Notes under the pieces: model-generated
The model's database searches: none
What the model was told of the DNA's origin: nothing
Seen by the model: the letters and a program-made list of their open reading frames with translations, nothing else
Shown: one piece after another, positions 33,050-40,693 of the stretch
How positions within the stretch are numbered: the first letter of the stretch is position 1
How the letters are laid out: the number at the start of each line of letters is the position of its first letter
Position numbers and translations under genes: made by a program
DNA from: Bradyrhizobium sp. DOA9
Lineage (GTDB): Bacteria > Pseudomonadota > Alphaproteobacteria > Rhizobiales > Xanthobacteraceae
DNA: 64,000 nucleotides
Reading direction: 5' to 3'
Assembly: GCF_000617845.2 (NCBI RefSeq)
Contig: NZ_DF820425.1
Span: 6,330,741 to 6,394,740, forward strand

Positions 33050-33658
33050 GTGGCCAATGCACGAAAGAAGAAACGCGCCGACATTCCGGCTCGCGACCGA
33101 ATTCTTGAAGCTGCAACCAGACTGTTTACCCAACGCCCGTTCGACGAGATCTCAGCGGAAGATATTGCCCGCGAAGCGGGCGTGGCCCATGGACTGACGT
33201 TCCACTACTTCGGCTCGAAGGCCAAACTCTACGAGGAAATTTCACAAGCTGCCGCCGATCGCCTGGATCGCATTCATCTGCAGGCGACACTCGCGGGGTC
33301 GGCTCCCGAAAAGCTCCGCAGCTTCTTGGTCGCCCATATGGAGGAAGTCCATCGACGCCGGGTGGATTACGTTTTCCATTCGCGGGGCGGTGGGACTGCG
33401 GCAATCCAGGACATTTGGGAACGTTCGCGCAGCCACGGAATTCGGCTGGTCCTGGGCTTCTATGGCGTGACTGCGCCCTCGCTTGAACTTGCTGTCGCGA
33501 CGCGGGCCTGGCTCGGCTATTTCGATGAGCTCGTTCTGGCCTGGGTTCAGGGACAGATCACGAACAAGGCGGCCATCGTCGAGATGGCGTTTCGGCTTTT
33601 CCCGGTTGCGGTCGCCAACGCCGAGCTTCTTGGCGAAAAGAATCTTCCATCGGTGTGA
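33050..33658 (+). CDS. TetR/AcrR family transcriptional regulator
   Basis: 202 residues from GTG 33050. The DNA-binding domain is at residues 14-60 (ARDRILEAATRLFTQRPFDE, then ISAEDIAREAGVAHGLTFHY), followed by a helical ligand domain. It stands directly in front of the aromatic cluster. Palindromes before and after it make it the likely repressor of itself and of the monooxygenase operon, with a pathway intermediate as probable inducer. Confidence 0.9.
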   Translation: MANARKKKRADIPARDRILEAATRLFTQRPFDEISAEDIAREAGVAHGLTFHYFGSKAKLYEEISQAAADRLDRIHLQATLAGSAPEKLRSFLVAHMEEVHRRRVDYVFHSRGGGTAAIQDIWERSRSHGIRLVLGFYGVTAPSLELAVATRAWLGYFDELVLAWVQGQITNKAAIVEMAFRLFPVAVANAELLGEKNLPSV

Positions 33659-33691
33659 CAGAGGGTTGATGGCGCATACCGCGCCGCGTCA

Positions 33692-33706
33692 TTGACTGCC
33701 AGTCAA
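33692..33706. promoter_or_regulatory. TetR operator site 1
   Basis: The perfect palindrome TTGACTG-C-CAGTCAA in the leader of the catabolic operon. Confidence 0.75.
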
Positions 33707-33713
33707 AATTATA

Positions 33714-33728
33714 TTGACTGGCAGTCAA
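33714..33728. promoter_or_regulatory. TetR operator site 2
   Basis: The perfect palindrome TTGACTG-G-CAGTCAA, 22 bp centre to centre from site 1. Two helical turns would allow two dimers to bind the same face. Confidence 0.75.
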
Positions 33729-33785
33729 AGTTGCGCTTGGTTCTCGGTCGCGAAAAATAATTCAGAGCGATCGGGAGGAGGTCTC

Positions 33786-35507
33786 ATGGAGACCGAAGTG
33801 GCAATTGTCGGTGCCGGACCGGTGGGTCTGACGGCTGCCGCCTTGCTGGGTTCGTTGGGCGTGAACACGGTTCTCGTCGAGCGGAATGCATCGACATCGA
33901 TCCATCCGCGGGGGCATGTGGTGAACGCGCGCACGATGGAAATATTCCGATCGATCGGTTGCGAAGAGCCAATAGCAAAAGCCGGACTGCCTCCAGAGCG
34001 CAACGCGGGAGTCTCGTTCCTGTCCCGGCTGACAGGGCCGGATATCGCGGTATTGGCGACGCGGGGCATTCCCGACCGCGACCGGGCACATCAAGCCGCT
34101 AGTCCGAGCCGCAAGGCGTCATGCCCTCAGGACGTGCTTGAGCCGATCTTGGCTGATGTTGCGAGAAGCTTTGCGACCGTCAAAGTGCAGTTCTCCACCG
34201 AGCTCAAAGAACTCGCGTCCCGACCTGATGGTGTGCGGCTGGAATGCCGTCAGGGGGCCGGCGATCTCATGATCGACGCGCGCTACGTGATTGCCGCGGA
34301 CGGCGCACGCAGCTTCGTGAGGGAGCGCCTCGGCATCGGGATGACGGGACGAGGACGAATCGGCCGACAGATCGGCATCTACTTCGAGGCCGACCTATGG
34401 GAGTTCGTCGAAAAGCGGCCCTATCTGCTGTGGTGGATCTACAACGCCACGACATGCGGAGTGCTCATTGCTCTCGATGGCCGGCGACGTTGGACGTACA
34501 ATTTCGCCTTCGATCCGGACCAGGAAAGCGTCGAGTCGTTCACGACTGAGCGTTGCGAAGCGATCGTGCGTGCAGCCATCGGCTCTGACGACGTTGCGCT
34601 CGAGATCCACAGCATCCTGCCGTGGAGAATGCAGGCCCGCCTTGCGGATCAGTTCAGCAAAGGTCGGGTATTCATCGCGGGGGACGCCGCCCATCCACTG
34701 CCGCCAACGGGCGGGCAAGGAATGAACACCGGCATCGGTGACGTGCACAATCTGGCGTGGAAATTGGCCTTCGTGTTGCGCGGCAACGCTCCGGCCTCGC
34801 TTCTCGAAAGCTACAACGAGGAGCGCCGTCCTGTCGCTCAGACCAACATCGAGCAGAGCGTTCACAACGCAATGAAGATGGCGGAGACTGGTCTTTCCGG
34901 GATGGCAACGCACGACAGCCCGATCGCCAAGATGCTCGAGGGCCCCGATTCCGCGGCAGCGGAGCGTCACATCCGGGAAGTGATCCCGAGTCTTCGCGAT
35001 CACTTTGACTACATAGGCCAGACATTCGGTCACGCCTACTCCTCCCGATGGATATCGCCTGACGGGACGTCGGCTCCGCCCTTCCGCATTGAGCAGTACG
35101 AACCGGTTGCCTGCCCCGGACACCGAGCACCCCATCTCTGGCTGCGGGGACTAGATGACCGGTTGTCGTCGACCGTCGATCTTGCCGGTGCCGGCTACTT
35201 CTTGATGCTGACGACGCCCGGCGGAGAAGATTGGCGGCGCGCCTTTGCGAAGGCTTCCGCAGAGCTTCATGTTCCAGGGCGCTCCTGCAGCATTGGCGCG
35301 GGCGGCGATTACATCGATCAAGACGGACTCTTCGCCCAATCTTACGGCATCGGTCCGCGAGGAATGGTCTTGATCAGGCCCGACGGCTACGTAGCCGCGC
35401 GTAGCTTTCACGCGGTGCCCGATCCAGGAAAATTTTTCGAACGTGCTCTTAGAACGGCATTGGCGGGAGCGGACATCAGAAGCGACGAGGAGCCGTCCGC
35501 CGCTTGA
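33786..35507 (+). CDS. FAD-dependent aromatic hydroxylase (MhpA/PheA-like)
   Basis: 573 residues from ATG 33786 with GGAGGAGG upstream. FAD-binding GxGxxG in AIVGAGPVGLTAAALLG, DG motif in YVIAADGARSFVRERLG and GD motif in VFIAGDAAHPLPPTGGQGMN identify a class A flavoprotein hydroxylase. The thioredoxin-like C-terminus (about 430-573) is as in MhpA or phenol hydroxylase. It probably makes a catechol-type product for the dioxygenase at 39678. First gene of the TetR-controlled operon. Confidence 0.9.
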   Translation: METEVAIVGAGPVGLTAAALLGSLGVNTVLVERNASTSIHPRGHVVNARTMEIFRSIGCEEPIAKAGLPPERNAGVSFLSRLTGPDIAVLATRGIPDRDRAHQAASPSRKASCPQDVLEPILADVARSFATVKVQFSTELKELASRPDGVRLECRQGAGDLMIDARYVIAADGARSFVRERLGIGMTGRGRIGRQIGIYFEADLWEFVEKRPYLLWWIYNATTCGVLIALDGRRRWTYNFAFDPDQESVESFTTERCEAIVRAAIGSDDVALEIHSILPWRMQARLADQFSKGRVFIAGDAAHPLPPTGGQGMNTGIGDVHNLAWKLAFVLRGNAPASLLESYNEERRPVAQTNIEQSVHNAMKMAETGLSGMATHDSPIAKMLEGPDSAAAERHIREVIPSLRDHFDYIGQTFGHAYSSRWISPDGTSAPPFRIEQYEPVACPGHRAPHLWLRGLDDRLSSTVDLAGAGYFLMLTTPGGEDWRRAFAKASAELHVPGRSCSIGAGGDYIDQDGLFAQSYGIGPRGMVLIRPDGYVAARSFHAVPDPGKFFERALRTALAGADIRSDEEPSAA

Positions 35508-35555
35508 GAGCAACGCAAGCTTACGAAAATAACAAAAATGCCAGGGAGGGACTCT

Positions 35556-36581
35556 ATGAAGAAGGGAATGCAATACACAAGACGAGCGTTGAGTGTTGCG
35601 ATGATCGCTCTGGGCGCCCTGCACGGCTCCTCGCAGGCGCTCGCACAATCGCCGGTCCCGACGACGATTGCCCTGCCGGCTCAGTCGCTCCTATTCGCGC
35701 CGCTCTACATCGCGCAGGAGCGCGGCTTCTTTCGTCAGCATGGGATCGAGCCGAAGGTCATCTATGTCGCCGGTCCCGGCGTCATCAACGCGATGCTCGG
35801 CAAGAGCGCAGACTTCTCGTTGATCTCGGGAGGTATCCAGATTGCGGCCGCGGCCCGAAATCAGAAACTGGTCGCGATAGCCAATACACAGGATCGCTTC
35901 ACGACGGATATCGTGATCCGCGACGCTGTAGCAAAAAAACTGGAATTGCCGCCGAACGCCGACGCGATGGCGAAAATCCGCGCTTTGAAAGGACTCACTA
36001 TCGGTGTCGATGCAATCAACGGTCTTCCCTACAGTTTCCTGCGGTTCGTCGCGATCAAGGCGGGAATGAACCCGGAGACCGATTTCACGATTACCGCGCT
36101 ACAGCCGCCCGCGATGGTCGCGGCGCTCAAGGCGGGTACGATCGACGCTATGGTGTTCTCGCCCCCGTTCTCTCTCCTGGCCGTCAAAGAAGGGGGTATT
36201 CGATGGCTGTCGGGACCAGAAGTATCTCTCCCCGAGTTGAAGCCCTTTCCATATAACGTCGTTCTGGTTCGGCCGGGCTACTGCGATGCTGAAACGGTGC
36301 GCTGTCGGGGATTCGTGGCGGCTCTGAAAGACGCAATCGCGTTGATGAAAACGGACCGCTCCGCGAGTCTGGAGGCGCTCGGTAAAACATTCGACAAGAT
36401 GGAGCCTGATATCCTGAAGGCATCCTACGAGGTGTTTGCTCCGTTCGCCCAGCCGGACATGAAGCTGACGAGCGCGATGCTGGACAACGTCATCGCCTTC
36501 GATCGTATCAGCGGAATCATTCCTCCTGACGCCAAACTGCCCTCCGAAGCAGAACTGTATCTAACGGCGTTCACCCCGTAG
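35556..36581 (+). CDS. ABC transporter substrate-binding protein, NitT/TauT type
   Basis: 341 residues from ATG 35556, with GGGAGGG before it. Signal peptide LSVAMIALGALHGSSQALA. The NMT1/SsuA features are LLFAPLYIAQERGFFRQHGI and LKGLTIGVDAINGLPYSF. It is followed by both permeases and the ATPase in one direction, so the importer is complete. The context suggests uptake of an aromatic acid or sulfonate. Confidence 0.92.
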   Translation: MKKGMQYTRRALSVAMIALGALHGSSQALAQSPVPTTIALPAQSLLFAPLYIAQERGFFRQHGIEPKVIYVAGPGVINAMLGKSADFSLISGGIQIAAAARNQKLVAIANTQDRFTTDIVIRDAVAKKLELPPNADAMAKIRALKGLTIGVDAINGLPYSFLRFVAIKAGMNPETDFTITALQPPAMVAALKAGTIDAMVFSPPFSLLAVKEGGIRWLSGPEVSLPELKPFPYNVVLVRPGYCDAETVRCRGFVAALKDAIALMKTDRSASLEALGKTFDKMEPDILKASYEVFAPFAQPDMKLTSAMLDNVIAFDRISGIIPPDAKLPSEAELYLTAFTP

Positions 36582-36601
36582 AGGGCGGCGGATAAGAACC
36601 T

Positions 36602-37378
36602 ATGAGTAGAGCAACCTTCGACAGGATCGTATTCGGAACCATGCTTCTGCTTGTTTGGCAAGCAGCAAGTGTTTGGACCGGGCCCGAGTTGATAAGTTCG
36701 CCGCTTCTCGTTGGACAGCAGCTGTATCACTGGTCGCTCAACGGCGTCCTGAGTGCTAACGCAGGCTATACCTTGCTGGCTGCCGTCCTCGGATTTGTCA
36801 TCGGCGGATTGCCCGGCTTGGCGCTTCCCTTCATCCTGCGGAAACGGCCGTTCGTGACTGCGGTGCTCGATCCATTCATTTTAATTGGATACGGGCTGCC
36901 GAAGGTCGCGTTCATCCCCCTCTTCATTATTTGGTTTGGAATCGGCATCTGGAGCAAAGTTGCACTCGTCGCTAGCGTCAGCTTCTTCCTCGTGTTCTTC
37001 AGTACGATGGAAGGCGTTCGAGGCGTCGATCCTCGCCTGCTCCGGATGGCAAAGGTTGCTGGCGCGAGCGAAACGCAGTTGTTGCGCACCATCGTCTGGC
37101 CTTCTGCCCTGCCGTTCATTTTTCAGGCAGTGCAGGTCACGCTACCGCTTTCAATTGGCGGAGCAGCCATTGCCGAACTGATCTCCTCGAACCGAGGCTT
37201 GGGGTATCTGGTCCAATTTTCCGCGGGAAATTTCGAGGTGACGGGCGCACTCGCCGCGGTAACAGCCCTCGCGCTGGTCGTGGCCGTGACCAACGTCGGG
37301 ATCGACCGGTTGCACGACCGCCTGTTGGCTTGGAAGCCTCCTCATCCCAAAGGCACGAGTTCGGGAAGCCTCACATGA
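36602..37378 (+). CDS. ABC transporter permease, NitT/TauT type
   Basis: 258 residues with about six membrane helices and the coupling-loop region VAGASETQLLRTIVWPSALP. The stop overlaps the ATPase start (ATGA). First of two permeases of the importer. Confidence 0.92.
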   Translation: MSRATFDRIVFGTMLLLVWQAASVWTGPELISSPLLVGQQLYHWSLNGVLSANAGYTLLAAVLGFVIGGLPGLALPFILRKRPFVTAVLDPFILIGYGLPKVAFIPLFIIWFGIGIWSKVALVASVSFFLVFFSTMEGVRGVDPRLLRMAKVAGASETQLLRTIVWPSALPFIFQAVQVTLPLSIGGAAIAELISSNRGLGYLVQFSAGNFEVTGALAAVTALALVVAVTNVGIDRLHDRLLAWKPPHPKGTSSGSLT

Positions 37379-38175
37379 GACTGAATGGCAGTAGGCCGCT
37401 CCTGGATGTTTGCGATCTCGGCAAACGCTTCCAAGGGCAGAGCAAAGACGGCGATCGCTGGGTCGTAGAGGGCATGTCGTTTGCGCTCTACGAAGGTGAG
37501 TTCGTCACGCTGATCGGCCCCTCGGGCTCCGGCAAATCAACGTTGCTCAATATGATCGCGCAGATCGATATCCCTTCAAATGGGGAGATATTGTTTCGCG
37601 GCGAAGTCATCAACGACTCGCGCCGCAGCAGGCCTTCTCCGGGATGCGGCGGTCGCATCGGATATGTGATGCAAGACGATAATCTCTTGCCCTGGCGGAC
37701 TCTGCGGGAGAATGTCGAGTATCCGCTCGTTGTCCAGGGTCGACTAAACAGCGAGACTAGGGCGCGCGTCGACGAACTGATCGAGACAGTTGGGCTAGGC
37801 GGCTTCGAAGGGTATTACCCTCACCAGCTTTCCGGCGGCATGCGCAAGCGCGCGTCCATCATCAGGACGCTGGCCTACGATCCGCCGGTCATCCTGATGG
37901 ACGAACCATTCGGGGCGCTCGACGCTGAATCTCGGCTCCATATTCAGTCGGATCTCGTCAAGTTGTGGCAGCGCGGAGAAAAAACCATCCTGTTCGTCAC
38001 CCATGACATCAATGAGGCGATCGCCCTTGGAGACCGGACGATCACGCTGACGAAGTCGCCCGCTTGCGTCCGAGGCGAACACGTCATCGACATCCCACGC
38101 CCGAGAGCACTCGACAGCATCGTGACCGCACCGCAGTTCCCGGGCTTGTTTAGCCGAATCAGGGCGCAAGTCTGA
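37375..38175 (+). CDS. ABC transporter ATP-binding protein
   Basis: 266 residues from ATG 37375. Walker A GPSGSGKST, signature LSGGMRKRAS, Walker B ILMDEPFGALD and H-loop FVTHDINEA are all present. The signature has MRKR where MKQR is usual. Overlaps the genes before (ATGA) and after (TGATG). Confidence 0.93.
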   Translation: MRLNGSRPLLDVCDLGKRFQGQSKDGDRWVVEGMSFALYEGEFVTLIGPSGSGKSTLLNMIAQIDIPSNGEILFRGEVINDSRRSRPSPGCGGRIGYVMQDDNLLPWRTLRENVEYPLVVQGRLNSETRARVDELIETVGLGGFEGYYPHQLSGGMRKRASIIRTLAYDPPVILMDEPFGALDAESRLHIQSDLVKLWQRGEKTILFVTHDINEAIALGDRTITLTKSPACVRGEHVIDIPRPRALDSIVTAPQFPGLFSRIRAQV

Positions 38176-38987
38176 TGCCGAATTCGTCGATCATCTCGGC
38201 AGGTCAGTCGCAGACGGCGATCGTTCCGTCGCCATTGATCATCGCGCGCACGGCGGTCGCCGTCGTTCTGGTTGGCATCTGGCTCGCCGCCGCGCGGGCA
38301 TATCCAACGCTTGTCGCGACGCCGCAAGCCACTCTCCAGAGGGTCATGGAGCTGATCTCGAATCGAGATCTTTTCCCGATGATGGCGACGACCGCAGGAG
38401 AGGCCGGCATAGGCCTCATGTTGGGAGCGGGTCTCGGTGTTGTGCTTCCCTTTCTGGTCCAACTGTCGGCGCGGCTTCAGGCAGTGCTAGAGCCGTTCGC
38501 CCGAGCCGCTGTTGGAATTCCCAAGCTGGCGCTGAGTCCCATCCTCATCCTGTGGTTCGGTATTGGTCTTGGATCGAAAATCGTGCTCGTTGCCTTGATG
38601 ACCTTCTTCCTGGTCTTTGTCGCGACAGCCGCCGGAATACGATCCATCGGCCCGAATCTGGTGCAAACCGTATCGATCTTCGGTGCAAGCAAGATCGAAG
38701 TGGCGCGCGAGGTGATCTGGAATGGCGTCCAGCCGTTTGTGTGGACGGCGCTGCGGGCCGCGCTTCCATGGGCCATCAATGCAGCGCTTGTCGGCGAATT
38801 TCTCGCGGCCGAGAACGGCGTAGGTCACTACATCGAGCAATCCTACAATTCTGCAGACATTGCGGGCGTCTATGCCGGCATAGCCTTGATCGTATTCATC
38901 GTCTTCGCGTCCGACGCGGTGCTCATGGCGTTGCAGCGGCGTCGTCTTGCGTGGCGTCCTGTCGATCGGGATGTCGTTTTGCATTAA
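38175..38987 (+). CDS. ABC transporter permease, NitT/TauT type (second)
   Basis: 270 residues with the family pattern (FGASKIEVAREVIWNGVQPF coupling region). Its ATG overlaps the ATPase stop by one base. Having the ATPase between two permeases is unusual in order but gives the same heterodimer. Confidence 0.92.
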   Translation: MPNSSIISAGQSQTAIVPSPLIIARTAVAVVLVGIWLAAARAYPTLVATPQATLQRVMELISNRDLFPMMATTAGEAGIGLMLGAGLGVVLPFLVQLSARLQAVLEPFARAAVGIPKLALSPILILWFGIGLGSKIVLVALMTFFLVFVATAAGIRSIGPNLVQTVSIFGASKIEVAREVIWNGVQPFVWTALRAALPWAINAALVGEFLAAENGVGHYIEQSYNSADIAGVYAGIALIVFIVFASDAVLMALQRRRLAWRPVDRDVVLH

Positions 38988-38998
38988 TCGGGAGACGA

Positions 38999-39610
38999 AT
39001 GATGAAGCTCTACTTTGCACCTGGCGCCTGCTCGATCGGCATTCACTATCTGCTGCAGGAGATCGGGTGCCGCTTCGAACTGCGTAAAGTCGATATTCGC
39101 AACGGAGAGAATTTTCAGGCCTGGTACACGGCGGTCAATCCGAAACGCAAAGTGCCTGCGCTCGAACGTGCAGGCGGGTCGGTGCTCACCGAATTCCCCG
39201 TGATCGCGCGATATCTCGCCGAACAGGCGCCTTCGGCGGGCCTGATGCCGTCTGACCCGGAGACGCTTCTGAGCGCAAGCGAGCTGACCGAGTTCATCGT
39301 TTCGACCATCCACATGCAGGGCTTCTCGCGCGCGTTTCGTCCGGGCAAATTCGCGATGGCTGAAGCAGACCATGAGGCGACGCGGGCGCGCGGGCGAGAG
39401 ATCATCCAGGAAGGACTTCTCGTCGTCGATCGTCACCTGCGACAGAACACAGGGCCATCATTCGCCGATGGCGCGCTGTTCTACATTCTTTTCTGGGCTT
39501 GCGAGCGTCTCAAGCTCGAAGTTCCGGCGGCGTGCGCCGCTCGCTGGACCGAATTCAAATCCCGGCCTTCCGCGCAACGCGTATTCGCAGCCGAAGAAAT
39601 AGCCCTTTAG
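38999..39610 (+). CDS. Glutathione S-transferase, beta-class-like
   Basis: 203 residues starting MMKLYFAPGACSIGIHYLLQ, with GGGAG upstream. The cysteine in PGACS matches Cys10 of bacterial beta-class GSTs, and the N-terminal thioredoxin fold has the cis-proline motif RKVPALE and ESxxI-like VLTEFPVIARYL. Its place between transporter and dioxygenase suggests a catabolic role such as isomerising a maleyl-type intermediate or removing a substituent. This is inferred. Confidence 0.85.
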   Translation: MMKLYFAPGACSIGIHYLLQEIGCRFELRKVDIRNGENFQAWYTAVNPKRKVPALERAGGSVLTEFPVIARYLAEQAPSAGLMPSDPETLLSASELTEFIVSTIHMQGFSRAFRPGKFAMAEADHEATRARGREIIQEGLLVVDRHLRQNTGPSFADGALFYILFWACERLKLEVPAACAARWTEFKSRPSAQRVFAAEEIAL

Positions 39611-39677
39611 GCCTGCGGGGCCGTCGCGGAAAATCAAGGCAACGCATCGATCTGGGAAACGGCGGAGGAAACGGTTC

Positions 39678-40649
39678 ATGGCACTCAAATCATTGGGCTA
39701 CGTTGGCGTAGAATCGACCAAGCTCGACGACTGGGAGGGCTTCGCGACGCGGCTGCTGGGCATGCAGAAGGTCGACGCGGCCGCCAAGGTTCGGGCGTTT
39801 CGCATGGACGATCGACAGCAGAGGCTCGTCGTGACCGGCGCTGACAGTGACGGTCTCGGCTTCCTTGGCTGGGAGGCTGAAAGCAAGGCGGATCTCGACG
39901 AATTGGCCGCTCGTCTGGATAACGCCGGCGTGGCTGTTTCCAAGGGCACGCGCGCTCTCGCGGACGAGCGCCGGGTCGCGGATCTCATCGCGTTTCGCGA
40001 TCCGGGAGGCCACCGTGTGGAAGTGTTTCATGGGCAAGAGATCTCGCCCGACCCGTTCAAGCCCGGCCGGCCCATCTCGGGCTTCAAGACCGGCCCTCTT
40101 GGGATGGGGCACGTCGTTATGAACGTCGCCACGGTGGACGATCTGTTGCCGTTCTACCGTGATCTATTGGGCTTCCACGTTACGGACTATGGTCTGTCGC
40201 CATACCCGCTCTACTTCCTGCATATCAACGGCCGCCACCATAGCTTTGCTATGGTCGGCTCGGGCAAACGCAGCTTCCATCACTTCATGGTCGAGATGCA
40301 GAGCTTCGACGATGTGGGGCAAGGCTATGATCTCGCCCAGCTCGAAGAGGGTCGGATAGCCTATACGCTCGGTCGCCACACGAACGATCACATGACGTCA
40401 TTCTATGCTCACTCGCCCTCAGACTTCTTCGTGGAGTACGGTTGGGGAGCGCAAGTGATTGACCCCGCAACGTGGCAGCCTTTCGAAACGTTTGATGGCC
40501 CGAGCCTATGGGGACATGAGCGACTGCACCTTCCGGAGGAGCAGCGGGCTCGCATGCGCAACATGCGACTAGACGCTGCGGCCCGCGGCGTGCGGGTTCC
40601 GGACCCGAACTGCGCCTGGCTTGCCTCGGCAGCGGCCAAGGGTCGGTAG
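39678..40649 (+). CDS. Type I extradiol ring-cleavage dioxygenase (BphC/HsaC-like)
   Basis: 323 residues with two vicinal-oxygen-chelate domains. The iron ligands of 2,3-dihydroxybiphenyl dioxygenases can be aligned: H145 (MGHVVMN), H202 (HHFMVEMQSFDDVG) and E253 (FVEYGWG). The acid/base H187/H188 (RHHSFAM) and Y243 are also present. It should open a catechol next to the hydroxyls. No ring-fission hydrolase or hydratase follows, so the lower pathway must be elsewhere. Confidence 0.9.
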   Translation: MALKSLGYVGVESTKLDDWEGFATRLLGMQKVDAAAKVRAFRMDDRQQRLVVTGADSDGLGFLGWEAESKADLDELAARLDNAGVAVSKGTRALADERRVADLIAFRDPGGHRVEVFHGQEISPDPFKPGRPISGFKTGPLGMGHVVMNVATVDDLLPFYRDLLGFHVTDYGLSPYPLYFLHINGRHHSFAMVGSGKRSFHHFMVEMQSFDDVGQGYDLAQLEEGRIAYTLGRHTNDHMTSFYAHSPSDFFVEYGWGAQVIDPATWQPFETFDGPSLWGHERLHLPEEQRARMRNMRLDAAARGVRVPDPNCAWLASAAAKGR

Positions 40650-40693
40650 GAGACCAGGAGTGATTGTGGAGCGCGCAGGCGAAAGCCGCTCGC

